Shown: positions 17,393 to 25,954, counted from the stretch's first letter. The stretch is DNA of 64,000 nucleotides from Nitrososphaera sp. (GCF_013388945.1 NZ_JACAEH010000002.1:96709-160708), one strand, 5' to 3'. Notes: a model not told the origin generated them from the letters alone. A program made the numbers and translations.

Positions 17393-18255
17393 GCCTTGCG
17401 CGCCTTTCTGAGGGCGTCCGCTACCGCTTCAAGCTCTGCCGTCACCCTGTCCGCGTCGTCTTGCGGTATCTTTTTTGTCTCAAAGACGGCTTCGCGTTTG
17501 CTTGTCTTGCGGTTCTTTATCAGTTCTATGTCAAAATACGTGCAGACCCCCTCCTCGCCCTGCATGAGCCTGTTGTAGTCGATGCCAGCCGGCGCGGTCT
17601 GGTACAGCTCTATCATCAGGTCGTTCAGCTCTGCAAACAGCCGGTTCTTCTTCTCGCCCATGTCCTGGAACTCGGGGAACTGACCCTCGACTGCTTTTGC
17701 TTTCCTGTCGAGGTCGCCTGCAAGGGCCTCGTCTTCAAACATCTTTGTGAAAAGCTCCTGGAACTCCATGTCTGCAAAGCCCCGCCTTGCAAGCTCGTCG
17801 TGCAGTGCCTTGTCGACCTTGCCTGTCATGTCTGAAAATATCGCAGTCGCGCCCTCGGCAATCTTGGCGAGCTCCTTCTGGATTTCAACCACGCGCCTGT
17901 CTGCCTTGTAGTAGGGCAGCGCGTGGAACTGGACACCAAAGTAGCCTGAAATGTAGTACTTGCCGACGTCTTTGTTGAACTGGCAGAAGAGCCGGTGCAA
18001 GTCGTCGGTGTTGGAGCGCGATATCCCTGTCTTCATCCAGCCTTCGAGCTGGTTTTCAAGCCGCTGGTAAAAGTTCTGGACGTTCTGGGGGTCAAACGTG
18101 TCTGCCTGCGTGACAGTGCCGTCGCCCAGCATCGCGCTTGCCTTGCGCATCTCGATTGCTGGTTTTACCGACTCTAGGTAGCCTTGCTGTATCTTTTCAA
18201 ACGCGGCGTTCACCTGGCTGCAGAAGTGGTCGCTTCCTTTGAGCGGTATCCTCAT
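17389..18255 (-). CDS. conserved hypothetical helical protein, 288 aa
   Basis: A soluble, almost fully alpha-helical, charged protein with no membrane segment. The middle has a GYFGVQFHALPYY segment, and the C-terminus is rich in coiled-coil-like heptads (DDADRVTAELEAVADALRKARKA). No catalytic motif is recognised. It lies between mscS (convergent, 4-base overlap) and a class III cyclase (divergent, 79-base gap). Possibly a scaffold or structural protein; the function is unknown. Confidence 0.6.
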   Translation of the reverse strand: MRIPLKGSDHFCSQVNAAFEKIQQGYLESVKPAIEMRKASAMLGDGTVTQADTFDPQNVQNFYQRLENQLEGWMKTGISRSNTDDLHRLFCQFNKDVGKYYISGYFGVQFHALPYYKADRRVVEIQKELAKIAEGATAIFSDMTGKVDKALHDELARRGFADMEFQELFTKMFEDEALAGDLDRKAKAVEGQFPEFQDMGEKKNRLFAELNDLMIELYQTAPAGIDYNRLMQGEEGVCTYFDIELIKNRKTSKREAVFETKKIPQDDADRVTAELEAVADALRKARKA

Positions 18256-18334
18256 CCACCCAGCTGGCGCAAGACCCAGAATATATTCTCAATGACTTTA
18301 AATCTCAGCAGCGCGGATATCGAGAAGGCTGACC

Positions 18335-19162
18335 TTGCCGGAAGCCAAGAAGGACGACAAGAAGGAAGAAATGAAGGAGATAAAGCGCGACGACAGCACG
18401 AGCAAGTCGCTTGTCGGCATGATGATGGGCGGTTCTGAAAAAGGCACTGCAGTCGTAGATTCTGAAACGCTGGTCGCCCAGACGCAGGACAAGCTCTGGC
18501 GCGCGCTCAAGCGCAGGTATCAGTACGACTCGTCGCTCAAGCCCGGCCAGGACTATCTGCTGAACCACGTCAGCAGCAAGATCCCACTTGTCATAATGTA
18601 CGCCGACCTGGTGGGCTCGACCAACATGAGCATGACTCTTCCTGTCGACAAACTCGTTACCATAATTCGCGCGTTTACGCAAGAGATATCGTCTGTTATA
18701 GAGAGCCACGGCGGCTTTGTGCTAAAGTACGTCGGCGACGCCGTGATAGCGTTCTTTCCTGCAAGCTACAACAGGCTTGCGGCCTGCGACAGGGCTGTAC
18801 AGTGCGCACACTCGATGCTGACAGTCGTCAAGAACGGCATAAACCCCATCCTCAACCAATATGATTATCCCGAGCTTGGCGTCAAGATAGGCATGGACGT
18901 GGGCGAAAACGTCATCGTGCAGTACGGCCACGACAAGAGCTCGCCTATCGACATACTGGGATACTGCATGAACGTGGCGGCCAAGATAACGTCGCTCACG
19001 GCGCCAAACACGATATCTGTAGGCGAGGACGTGTACGAGCTGTTGCACCCGTCTGAAAAGGCACTGTTTTCCGAAATGAAGCTGAGCGCCGAAGCGTGGA
19101 AGTACCGGAACAGGATAACAGACAGGATGTACCGCGTCTACACCCTTTCAGGCAAGAACTAG
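18335..19162 (+). CDS. class III adenylate/guanylate cyclase-like protein
   Basis: A lysine-rich N-terminus (residues 1-30) and a linker precede a class III cyclase catalytic domain at about residues 85-250. The two metal Asp residues are present (MYADLVGST and YVGDAVIAFF), and the transition-state Asn is kept in GYCMNVAAKI, but the usual Arg four residues on is Lys. No membrane or sensor domain is seen. The product could be cAMP, or the protein may act as a binding module. The TTG start follows an AT box (gactttaaatc near 18299). A clear paralogue lies at 32043. Confidence 0.8.
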   Translation: MPEAKKDDKKEEMKEIKRDDSTSKSLVGMMMGGSEKGTAVVDSETLVAQTQDKLWRALKRRYQYDSSLKPGQDYLLNHVSSKIPLVIMYADLVGSTNMSMTLPVDKLVTIIRAFTQEISSVIESHGGFVLKYVGDAVIAFFPASYNRLAACDRAVQCAHSMLTVVKNGINPILNQYDYPELGVKIGMDVGENVIVQYGHDKSSPIDILGYCMNVAAKITSLTAPNTISVGEDVYELLHPSEKALFSEMKLSAEAWKYRNRITDRMYRVYTLSGKN

Positions 19163-19605
19163 CGGTACGATTTCTGCTTTCTGCGCCTTGCGCCAGGGCC
19201 ACCGAACTTCTTTGACTCGGACTGCCTGTGGTCGCCTGCGAGAAGGTGGCGGTCGTACTCGGTCAGCTTTTTGCGTATCTCTTCCCTCACGCTCTTTGTG
19301 AACGGGTGGTCCTTGGGGTCCTTGCCGCCCTTCTCCTCGCCTGTGAGGGCGCGGGAAATAGCCACTGCGCTTGCAAAGGCCTGGCCCATGAATCCGCCGC
19401 CTGCTACCTTGACGTTGATGTCTATCTTGTTGCGCTGGTCGCCAATGAGCGTGAGCGGCGTCAGGACGAGCTCCTTTGCCACTTCTGGCTGCACCAGTTC
19501 TGCCGGTATGTTGTTTATCCTGACTTTGCCTGTGCCCTTGTTTATCGTGGCTACAGCCTTGCTCGTCTTTCTCTGGCCCGGATAAAGCTCTACCTTTGTG
19601 GTCAT
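19159..19605 (-). CDS. rps9: 30S ribosomal protein S9
   Basis: uS9 of the small subunit; its basic C-terminal tail, ending here GPGARRRKQKSYR, reaches the P-site tRNA. GGGFMGQAFASAVAISRAL and EEIRKKLTEYDRHLLAGDHR match the archaeal family. The start MTTKVELYPG at 19605 overlaps the rpl13 stop (ATGA) with a GGGAG Shine-Dalgarno just upstream; an ATG at 19620 is in frame but less likely. It ends the operon L18e-L13-S9 and converges on the cyclase gene with 4 bases shared. Confidence 0.96.
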   Translation of the reverse strand: MTTKVELYPGQRKTSKAVATINKGTGKVRINNIPAELVQPEVAKELVLTPLTLIGDQRNKIDINVKVAGGGFMGQAFASAVAISRALTGEEKGGKDPKDHPFTKSVREEIRKKLTEYDRHLLAGDHRQSESKKFGGPGARRRKQKSYR

Positions 19606-20054
19606 GCCGCTCCCTTCCATCCTATCTGCTTGGCGACATCGCCGATTGAAATGTAGTTGGCCTCAGGCCTTGTTATCTTGGAATCTTCAAAGCTCTGCAT
19701 CTTGGCGCTCTTCATTTCCTCCGGGACCCCGATATATACTCTGAGGCGCCCAAATGCCTCTATGCCGTGGGTCTTTTGCTTTGGCACCATGCCCCTCACC
19801 ATTTTGGTGAGCATCGTGTCGGGGCGCCTCGGGTGGAACGGGCCGTGAATCGGGTTTGTGACGGAGTTTATCTCGAGGTGTTCCTTGTACTGCTCGATTG
19901 TCTTGTAGCGGTTGCCAGAAAGCATCGCCTTCTCTGCGTTTACAATCGCAACCTTGTTGCCCTGCAGGAGAAGCTTTGAAACGTGCGAGCACATCCTGCC
20001 TGCGATGTGGTTTGTCGCATCCACAACTATTGTCTGCGGTTTTTTGTCAGCCAA
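19602..20054 (-). CDS. rpl13: 50S ribosomal protein L13
   Basis: uL13 of the large subunit. DATNHIAGRMCSHVSKLLLQGNKVAIVNAEKAM at the N-terminus and HGPFHPRRPDTMLTKMVRGMVP in the middle are typical of the archaeal/eukaryotic L13/L13a type; 150 residues is the usual length. It overlaps L18e upstream by 8 bases and S9 downstream by 3, showing a tight operon in the conserved archaeal order L18e-L13-S9 behind Rpo3. Confidence 0.96.
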   Translation of the reverse strand: MADKKPQTIVVDATNHIAGRMCSHVSKLLLQGNKVAIVNAEKAMLSGNRYKTIEQYKEHLEINSVTNPIHGPFHPRRPDTMLTKMVRGMVPKQKTHGIEAFGRLRVYIGVPEEMKSAKMQSFEDSKITRPEANYISIGDVAKQIGWKGAA

Positions 20055-20397
20055 TTATGCGCACCCCTTTTCCTTCAGGATATTTCTTTATCAGGTCTTC
20101 CAGAGTGATTACCTTGCCGCCTGCTACTCCGACCTTTCTTGCGGCCGGCTCTGATATCGAAAACGCGCACACGGTGAGCTTGTGCCCGAGGCTTCCAGTG
20201 CCCAAAAGCTTGCCCGGCACCATGACTATTTCGTTTGCCTTTGTTACCTGCGCAAGCGTGCCGAGGTTGACCTCGCTCCTGTTGGACCTTGGGCCGGAGA
20301 TGCGCCTCTCGAGGTCCTTCCAGATCGGGGCCTTGGATTTCTTGGCCGCGTTGCGAAGAGTCCACACGGTGTTATCAACTAGAGTGTTAGCGAACAT
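20047..20397 (-). CDS. rpl18e: 50S ribosomal protein L18e
   Basis: eL18, an archaeal/eukaryotic large-subunit protein. NTLVDNTVWTLRNAAKKSKAPIWKDLERRISGPRSNRSEVNL and the C-terminal GGKVITLEDLIKKYPEGKGVRIIG are diagnostic; 116 residues is normal. The gene lies 49 bases downstream of rpo3 and overlaps rpl13. Co-transcription with Rpo3 is the common archaeal arrangement. Confidence 0.95.
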   Translation of the reverse strand: MFANTLVDNTVWTLRNAAKKSKAPIWKDLERRISGPRSNRSEVNLGTLAQVTKANEIVMVPGKLLGTGSLGHKLTVCAFSISEPAARKVGVAGGKVITLEDLIKKYPEGKGVRIIG

Positions 20398-20446
20398 ACG
20401 TCTCTATACGCTCCTAATCAAAACTTGTATCCCCAAATAAACGTAC

Positions 20447-21103
20447 CTAGGCGTTCTTGGGGATCTTGAGCGAGCCTATCACTTGCTTGAAGTTCTTGAT
20501 CTTTGACTGCAGCCTTTCGGCGGCCTCTTTCAGGATCTCTTCTGCAGTGAGCGCGCCGTTTGATTCAAGCATCAGGATAATCTCGCTTTCGTCCTTGCCG
20601 TCCTTGACAACTGCCGCAGAAGTGGGCTGCCACTTGGCGTGCTGCTTGCCCGTTCCAAGCCTTGCATAGGCTTCAAACTTTAGTTTCTGGCTTGGCGCAA
20701 GCGCGATTATCGGTATGTCCTTGCTCACCGGTTTCACGGTCTCGTCCTCTGACACCAGCTCGCCTGACAGCACTTCCTTGCTCTTGTCAGTCGCTTCAGA
20801 GTCAAGAACCAGCAGCACCCTGCACTTTGAGCATCCAAGTGCACTGCCACAGTCGCACTCGTGGGGCATGACAAACCTGCCGGGGTCGGTGCGGAGCGGT
20901 ATGAGCCCGAGGCGATGGGCCACTGCCTCGTCGTGCATGACAGACGAGTTTTCAAGCATCACAACATCATCGATTGCAAGCGTCGGTACCTCGCTTATGG
21001 CAAGCCTGCGCAGCGCGTTTACGTACTGCCTGGGAACGTTTGTAAACTTGACAACTATTCTTTCATCGGATTTTTCAACAACTTCAACCGTGGGAGAAGC
21101 CAA
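20447..21103 (-). CDS. rpo3: DNA-directed RNA polymerase subunit Rpo3 (D)
   Basis: The alpha-like assembly subunit of archaeal RNA polymerase that pairs with Rpo11. The N-terminal dimerisation part contains VKFTNVPRQYVNALRRLAISEVPTLAIDDV, and the inserted domain keeps the CxC...CxxC pattern (CDCGSALGCSKC) that binds an Fe-S cluster in many archaea. The frame is open far upstream, but a TATA box (about 21131-21139) ends 25-30 bases before TTG 21103; GTG 21109 is an alternative. It heads the Rpo3-L18e-L13-S9 operon and is divergent from SBDS. Confidence 0.95.
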   Translation of the reverse strand: MASPTVEVVEKSDERIVVKFTNVPRQYVNALRRLAISEVPTLAIDDVVMLENSSVMHDEAVAHRLGLIPLRTDPGRFVMPHECDCGSALGCSKCRVLLVLDSEATDKSKEVLSGELVSEDETVKPVSKDIPIIALAPSQKLKFEAYARLGTGKQHAKWQPTSAAVVKDGKDESEIILMLESNGALTAEEILKEAAERLQSKIKNFKQVIGSLKIPKNA

Positions 21104-21209
21104 TACCACGAAAGTTCGCCAAAACGTCCTTAAAAATCTACCGAAACTTGCAAAAATTATCTGGCATGGCTTGACACGCATAAATACAGCCGGAAGCAAA
21201 TTACCGGAA

Positions 21210-21896
21210 ATGACAGACAAGTTCACCATAGTCCGCCTCGCAGTTGAAGGCGACAAGTTCGAGCTACTGGTCAAGCCCGACCCGGCGCTGGAGTACAAGC
21301 TGGGCAAGAGGGCAGACATTTCATCGATTCTCGTGTCAGACGAGATATACTCTGACGCAAACAAGGGCTCCCGTGCATCCACGGAGAAGCTGATGAAGCA
21401 CTTCAAGACCGCAGACCCGACGGAAGTGGCCAAGCAGATAATGGCAAGGGGCGAGCTCCACCTCACAACCGACCAGCGCCGCAAGATGGTGGAAGAAAAG
21501 CGCAAGCAGATAGTCGCCTACATTCACCAGAGCTTTGTCGACCCCAAGACGCACGTCCCACACCCTATCATGAGGATAGAGGCAGCGATGGAGCAGGCCC
21601 GGGTGAGCATAGACCCGCACAAGCGCGCAGAGGACCAGGCAAAGGACGTCGTGGACGCTCTCAGGGCAATCCTGCCATTAAAGTCCGAGATATCAAAGCT
21701 GATAGTGAGGGTCCCTCCGCAGTACGCGGGCCAGTCCTACAGCGTGATAAAATCCACAGGCGAGCTGAAGGGCGAGGAGTGGCTTGCCGACGGCTCTCTT
21801 AAAGTGACAATCGAGATGAACGCAGGCCTGAGGGGCACGTTCATAGACAGGCTCGGCTCGGTGACAAAGGGCACCGCCGAGGTCAAGGAAGGCTAG
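21210..21896 (+). CDS. sdo1: SBDS-family ribosome assembly protein
   Basis: The archaeal homologue of Shwachman-Bodian-Diamond protein (Sdo1), which in eukaryotes helps release the anti-association factor from new 60S subunits. The N-terminal FYSH domain (FTIVRLAVEGDKFELLVKPDPAL... KGSRASTEKLMKHFKTADPTEVAKQIM) and the family signature HVPHPIMRIEAAMEQARVSIDP are present; 228 residues is typical. ATG 21210 lies 27 bases behind a TATA box (cataaatac near 21183). It precedes the exosome operon, a conserved archaeal neighbourhood. Confidence 0.95.
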   Translation: MTDKFTIVRLAVEGDKFELLVKPDPALEYKLGKRADISSILVSDEIYSDANKGSRASTEKLMKHFKTADPTEVAKQIMARGELHLTTDQRRKMVEEKRKQIVAYIHQSFVDPKTHVPHPIMRIEAAMEQARVSIDPHKRAEDQAKDVVDALRAILPLKSEISKLIVRVPPQYAGQSYSVIKSTGELKGEEWLADGSLKVTIEMNAGLRGTFIDRLGSVTKGTAEVKEG

Positions 21897-21949
21897 CTGC
21901 CAGTTAAAATATAAGTCAGACATTTGTACTGGCTAGCAAGGAGAGAAAA

Positions 21950-21994
21950 ATGAGCAAGACGTTTTCCGACGGGGTTTATCCCGTGGTGAATTGA
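21950..21994 (+). CDS. possible 14-codon upstream reading frame of rrp4
   Basis: ATG 21950 follows an AAGGAGA ribosome-binding site by a few bases and a TATA box (aaaatataa, near 21911) by about 39. It encodes MSKTFSDGVYPVVN and stops 2 bases before the rrp4 ATG. A well-placed start signal and near-contact of stop and start suggest either coupled re-initiation at rrp4 or a leader peptide. It may also be chance. Confidence 0.35.
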   Translation: MSKTFSDGVYPVVN

Positions 21995-21996
21995 CA

Positions 21997-22782
21997 ATGA
22001 ACGACATTCGCAGGAGATACGTTATACCAGGAGACAAGATAGCCGAAGGCAACTACCGGCCATTGATGAACGTGGTCAAGTCCGGCAACGCGCTCTACGC
22101 AACCCGTATAGGCATAGCAGAGACTGGCCGCGACGGCGCCAAGGTCATCCCGCTCTCGGGCGTCTACATACCGAGGGTGAACGACCTAGTTATTGGCAAG
22201 ATAACCGACCACACGTCGCTTTCGTGGGAAGTCGACATCAACTCGTGCTTCTCTGCACACCTGCCGGCTTCAGACGTCTTTGGGCGGGACTTTTCGCCGG
22301 CCCGAGACGACATGAGCAAGCACCTCGCAGTGGGCGACATGATAACCGCACGGGTCGCTGCCTTTGACAGGACCCGAGACCCGATGCTGACGCTCCAGGA
22401 CCGCGACCTTGGCAAAATACCAAGGGGCGAACTTTTGAAGATATCGCCCACGCGCGTCCCAAGGCTGATAGGCAAGCGCGGCTCGATGATACAGACAATC
22501 GAGCAGGCGACGCAGACGCGCGTCCTGATAGGCCAGAACGGCATAGTTGTGGTCACGGGCAGGACGCCTGAAGGCGTGGAGATGGCGGTGAAGGCTATAC
22601 GCATGGTAGAGGAAGAAGCCCACACCGCAAACCTGACCCAGAGGATAAAGGTGCTTCTGAACGTTCCAGACGAGCCGCAAGGTGCGCCGGCGGCAAGCAA
22701 CGAGGCGCAAAAAACTGCAGAACCAGCTGCAGCCCCTGCCGATCCGGCGGAGGGAGAACTGGAGGTTGAAAGTGAAAAATGA
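21997..22782 (+). CDS. rrp4: exosome RNA-binding subunit Rrp4
   Basis: Cap protein of the archaeal RNA exosome, with an N-terminal beta domain (RRRYVIPGDKIAEGNY), an S1 domain (about residues 55-130, IGKITDHTSLSWEVDINSC) and a KH domain (SPTRVPRLIGKRGSMIQTIEQATQTRV). The C-terminal 40 residues are alanine/proline/glutamate rich. The ATG at 21997 has GGTGA six bases upstream; a TTG at 21991 is also in frame. It overlaps rrp41 by 4 bases. Confidence 0.95.
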   Translation: MNDIRRRYVIPGDKIAEGNYRPLMNVVKSGNALYATRIGIAETGRDGAKVIPLSGVYIPRVNDLVIGKITDHTSLSWEVDINSCFSAHLPASDVFGRDFSPARDDMSKHLAVGDMITARVAAFDRTRDPMLTLQDRDLGKIPRGELLKISPTRVPRLIGKRGSMIQTIEQATQTRVLIGQNGIVVVTGRTPEGVEMAVKAIRMVEEEAHTANLTQRIKVLLNVPDEPQGAPAASNEAQKTAEPAAAPADPAEGELEVESEK

Positions 22783-23519
22783 CTCAAACAAGAAATCTGA
22801 TAGATGAAAACGGCAAGAGGACGGACGGGCGCACGATTGACGAGCTGCGCCAGGTCAAGATAACCGTCGGCACGGTCAAAAACGCCGACGGCTCGGCCTT
22901 CATAGAGTTTGGCAAGAACAAGATAGTCGCAGCGGTGTACGGGCCAAGGGAAGTCCACCCCAAGCACCTTGCGCAGTCAGACCGGTGCGTCCTCAGGTGC
23001 AGGTACCACATGTCGCCCTTCTCCACTGACACGCGCAAGAACCCCGCGCCGTCAAGGAGGGAGGTAGAGATATCCAAGGTGATGCGCGAGGCGCTCGAGC
23101 CGGCGGTGATGCTTGAAGACTATCCACGCGCAGCAATAGACGTGTTTGTCGAAGTGCTGCAGTCAGACGGCGGCTCCAGGTGCGCAGGCATTACCGCAGC
23201 TTCAGTCGCACTTGCAGACGCGGGCATCAACATGCGCGACATTGTCGCCGCGTGCGCGGCAGGCAAGGTTGACGACAAGATTGTCCTTGACATCAACGAC
23301 ACCGAGGACAAGGAAGGAGGCGCAGACATGCCGGTGGCGTACATGCCTACCTTAGGCCAGATAACGCTGATGCAGCTTGACGGCAGGCTGTCGCCTGAGC
23401 AGTTCAACGAGTGCCTCGACAAGGCGCTTGTGGGCTGCAAGATGGTCTACGACATCCAGCGCCAGGCGCTGATGCAAAAGTACTTTGGAAACGAAACGGA
23501 GGTAAAGGAAGAACAATGA
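22779..23519 (+). CDS. rrp41: exosome catalytic subunit Rrp41
   Basis: The phosphorolytic active subunit of the exosome ring (RNase PH fold). The N-terminus KRTDGRTIDELRQVKITVGTV, the RNA/phosphate-binding CVLRCRYHMSPFSTDTRKNPAPSRREVEIS and QSDGGSRCAGITAASVALADAG with the catalytic acidic segment DINDTEDKEGGADMPVAYMP are all visible; 246 residues is normal. Start and stop overlap rrp4 and rrp42 (ATGA), so the three subunits are translationally coupled. Confidence 0.96.
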   Translation: MTQTRNLIDENGKRTDGRTIDELRQVKITVGTVKNADGSAFIEFGKNKIVAAVYGPREVHPKHLAQSDRCVLRCRYHMSPFSTDTRKNPAPSRREVEISKVMREALEPAVMLEDYPRAAIDVFVEVLQSDGGSRCAGITAASVALADAGINMRDIVAACAAGKVDDKIVLDINDTEDKEGGADMPVAYMPTLGQITLMQLDGRLSPEQFNECLDKALVGCKMVYDIQRQALMQKYFGNETEVKEEQ

Positions 23520-24340
23520 GCGTATCAAAGCGTTCTACGATAATAGTGGAGCACCTGCGCAGGCAGCAGATGCTTGACAACCTCGCAAAGGGCAGAAGGC
23601 TTGACGGCCGCGCCTTTGACGAGCAGCGCCCGCTCGAGATCGAAGTCGACGTCATAAAGAAGGCCAACGGCTCTGCACGCGTAAAGCTTGGCAACTCGGA
23701 AGTGATTGCAGGCGTCAAGGTCGAGACAGGCGAGCCGTTTGAGGGGCTGGAAGACAAGGGCGCCCTGATTGTGTCAGGCGAGGTCCTGCCGATAGCATCT
23801 CCTCACGTCGAGCCTGGCCCTCCCGACGAGGAAACGGTAGAGCTTGCAAGGGTTGTGGACAGGGGAATCCGCGAGTCGGAGATGGTCGACCTCGGCAAGC
23901 TCGTGCTTGTGCCTGGCAAAATAGTCTACACTATCTTTGTGGACTGCTCTATCGTCAACGCCGACGGCAACCTGTTTGACGCGACGTCGTACGCAGCTGT
24001 TTCTGCAATCCTGACTGCGAAGATACCGATCCTTGAAATGAAGGACGACAAGGTCGTGGACACCGGGAGCACCATGCCTATGCCAGTCACAACAGTCCCG
24101 GTCTCGATAACGCAGGTAAGGATTGGCGACGCGATACTGGTCGACCCTGCATCGGAAGAGGAAGGCTGCATGGACGCCAGGATAACAATAGACACCACGG
24201 ACGAGGGCTACTGCGCGCTCCAGAAGGGGTTCACGGGCGGATTTTCTCCCGACCAGATAAGAAAGGCCGCCGAGACAGCAAGGATTAAAGGAGAGCAAGT
24301 ACGGGCCAAAATAAAGGAGGCAACAGGATTTGGCAGGTAA
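23516..24340 (+). CDS. rrp42: exosome subunit Rrp42
   Basis: The non-catalytic RNase PH-like partner that alternates with Rrp41 in the hexameric ring. GRRLDGRAFDEQRPLEIEVDVIKKANGSARVKLGNSEVIAGVK and PPDEETVELARVVDRGIRESEMVDLGKLVLV match the family; 274 residues is usual. ATG 23516 overlaps the rrp41 stop (ATGA); the frame is open further upstream but only as a shadow of rrp41. The L37Ae gene starts inside its last codons. Confidence 0.95.
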   Translation: MSVSKRSTIIVEHLRRQQMLDNLAKGRRLDGRAFDEQRPLEIEVDVIKKANGSARVKLGNSEVIAGVKVETGEPFEGLEDKGALIVSGEVLPIASPHVEPGPPDEETVELARVVDRGIRESEMVDLGKLVLVPGKIVYTIFVDCSIVNADGNLFDATSYAAVSAILTAKIPILEMKDDKVVDTGSTMPMPVTTVPVSITQVRIGDAILVDPASEEEGCMDARITIDTTDEGYCALQKGFTGGFSPDQIRKAAETARIKGEQVRAKIKEATGFGR

Positions 24341-24563
24341 GCGCAGTTCGACGGCCCTCAAGGGCCACGGCGTCAAGTTCGGCGCAACGGTGCGCAAGCG
24401 CTACGGCAAGGTCTACAGGACGCTCCACAAGAAGCGCAGGTGCCCGTCGTGCGGCTCGCTCAAGTTTTCCCGCATCGCGTCGGGGATATGGGAGTGCCCC
24501 AAGTGCAGCTACAAGATAGCATCGGGCGCATACGACATTGACGTCGAAAAGCTGCAAAGCTAA
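24330..24563 (+). CDS. rpl37ae: 50S ribosomal protein L37Ae
   Basis: eL43 (L37Ae), a zinc-ribbon large-subunit protein. CPSCG...CPKC (residues 38-57) binds one zinc, and the KGHGVKFGATVRKRYGKVYRTLHKKRRCP N-terminus is diagnostic. It starts at TTG 24330, overlapping rrp42 by 11 bases, and is followed by pcc1, whose frame begins within its 3' end. The exosome-L37Ae-Pcc1 order is well known in archaea. Confidence 0.95.
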   Translation: MAGKRSSTALKGHGVKFGATVRKRYGKVYRTLHKKRRCPSCGSLKFSRIASGIWECPKCSYKIASGAYDIDVEKLQS

Positions 24564-24789
24564 AGTAACCATCCGCGCCGGCAGGAAGGCGGGGGCTGTT
24601 TATTCCGCCCTTGCGCCTGACATGAAAAAACTGCAGGGGAAAAACGAGAGGCTCGACATTTCCCTGCAAAAACCTTTTATCGCTTTTTCAGTAGAGACTG
24701 ACGACCTTGCGTCTTTCCGGGCAAACCTCAACTCGTACTTGCGGCTTGCCGACGCGTCGCTCAAGTGCATCGAGAACCCAACGCTATGA
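24538..24789 (+). CDS. pcc1: KEOPS complex subunit Pcc1
   Basis: Pcc1 dimerises at the core of KEOPS, which makes the t6A37 modification of ANN-decoding tRNAs with Kae1. The 83 residues fit the family, with ISLQKPFIAFSVETDDLASFRANLNSYLRLADASLKCIE characteristic of the CTAG/Pcc1 fold. The only usable start is TTG 24538, which overlaps rpl37ae by 26 bases; N-terminal residues before KVTIRAG are therefore uncertain. Position after L37Ae in the exosome operon supports the call. Confidence 0.85.
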   Translation: MTSKSCKAKVTIRAGRKAGAVYSALAPDMKKLQGKNERLDISLQKPFIAFSVETDDLASFRANLNSYLRLADASLKCIENPTL

Positions 24790-24821
24790 TTTTATGTCAG
24801 TCAGGCTAACGTCATGCGAAC

Positions 24822-25202
24822 ATGAGTGAACAGGAACTCCCGCCGTGGCTCAAAGAGCAGGTATCGCGACTGCAGCAGCTCCAGCAGAACCTCCAGGCAA
24901 TAATGATGCAAAAGCAGCAGATGGAGGTGGAAAGCGTGGAGACGGACCGCGCGCTTGAAGAGCTGAAAAAGGCCGGCGCGGACGACGCTGTTTACAAGGC
25001 TGCAGGCTCTGTCATGGTCAAGGCCAAAAAGGACGACGTAGTAAAGGAGCTTGAAGAAAAGAAGGAGCTTTCGGCCACGCGCGCCAAGGTCCTTGAAAAG
25101 CAGGAAGCCCGCGTGAAGGAGAACCTCAAGGAAGTCGAGAACAAGATAAACGAGATGATACGCGGAAGCCATGGCGCAGGGCCAAAGCCAAAGGCCGAGT
25201 GA
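24822..25202 (+). CDS. pfdB: prefoldin subunit beta
   Basis: Beta subunit of the hexameric co-chaperone that passes unfolded proteins to the thermosome. Two long coiled-coil helices (residues 10-50 and 80-118) flank a central beta hairpin segment (DDAVYKAAGSVMVKAKKDDVVKEL), the prefoldin beta pattern; the ATG start and 126-residue length are normal. It closes the exosome/L37Ae/Pcc1 cluster. Confidence 0.94.
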   Translation: MSEQELPPWLKEQVSRLQQLQQNLQAIMMQKQQMEVESVETDRALEELKKAGADDAVYKAAGSVMVKAKKDDVVKELEEKKELSATRAKVLEKQEARVKENLKEVENKINEMIRGSHGAGPKPKAE

Positions 25203-25234
25203 AATAATATAGCCCGGGCGGGCCTAGCATTTTC

Positions 25235-25954
25235 GTGCCTGCGCGAATTGTAGTCGACGACCGGGAGCGCCCCAGTGGTGTTCCAGACTTTTTGCGCGCC
25301 GCAGGCGCTTCTGTAGATTTTGCGCAGCTTGCAGTCGGCGACTATGTCGTTTCGCCTGAAGTCGCAGTCGAGCGCAAGACCGTTCACGACCTTGTAAGCT
25401 CCATCTATGACGGCCGGCTCTACGTGCAGTGCTCGGAGCTTGTCAAGCACTATGCCAAGCCCGTAGTCGTGATACAGGGCGACATTGCAGTGCTCAAGGA
25501 GATCCCTGAAGACGTCGAGGAGGGAAAGGCAAGGAGGCTGGCAGAGCGCATGCCGCTTGCGCTTGAGGCGCTTGCCACCGTTGCGATGGAATTCCGGATA
25601 CCTGTCATACACGCGCCGGACGCCGAGCAGACGGCCGCGCTCTTGCTTGCGATGGCAAACAAGGGGCTGCAAAACAAAGCATCGGGGCCACTTTTGAAAA
25701 AGATTCGGAAGGAAAACCCGTTCTACCTGCAGCAGCTGTCCGTACTGTCGTCGGTGCCCGGCGTCGGCGACAAGCTTGCAGCAAGGATGCTTGACAAGTT
25801 CAAGACGCCCCAGCGTGCCCTGACCGCAACAGCAGCAGAGCTTGCTACAATCCCGGGATTCGGGCTTGCTCGTGCGCAGCGCGTCCGCAAGGTGCTTGAC
25901 ACTATGGCAAAGCAGGACGCCGTCATGCAGAGGACTCTTTTTGAGGGCCCCTGA
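25235..25954 (+). CDS. xpf: XPF/Mus81-type structure-specific endonuclease
   Basis: A short archaeal XPF without helicase. The ERCC4 nuclease domain (residues 1-140) has VDDRERPSGVPDFL and the catalytic VERKTVHDLVSSIYDG (GDx...ERKxxxD motif). Residues 170-235 hold two helix-hairpin-helix motifs (SVPGVGDKLAARML, TIPGFGLARAQRV). The C-terminal QRTLFEGP is a PCNA-binding PIP box, typical of crenarchaeal-type XPF that works with the sliding clamp. The GTG start is used. The 3' end overlaps nob1 on the other strand by 32 bases. Confidence 0.93.
   Translation: MPARIVVDDRERPSGVPDFLRAAGASVDFAQLAVGDYVVSPEVAVERKTVHDLVSSIYDGRLYVQCSELVKHYAKPVVVIQGDIAVLKEIPEDVEEGKARRLAERMPLALEALATVAMEFRIPVIHAPDAEQTAALLLAMANKGLQNKASGPLLKKIRKENPFYLQQLSVLSSVPGVGDKLAARMLDKFKTPQRALTATAAELATIPGFGLARAQRVRKVLDTMAKQDAVMQRTLFEGP

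Noticed and set aside
20715..21209. Upstream extension of the SBDS reading frame
   Set aside because: The first 165 codons are antisense to rpo3; the TATA box and family N-terminus place the start at 21210.
21104..21505. Upstream extension of the rpo3 reading frame
   Set aside because: It lies antisense to SBDS and crosses the rpo3 promoter; the Rpo3 family starts at about 21103.
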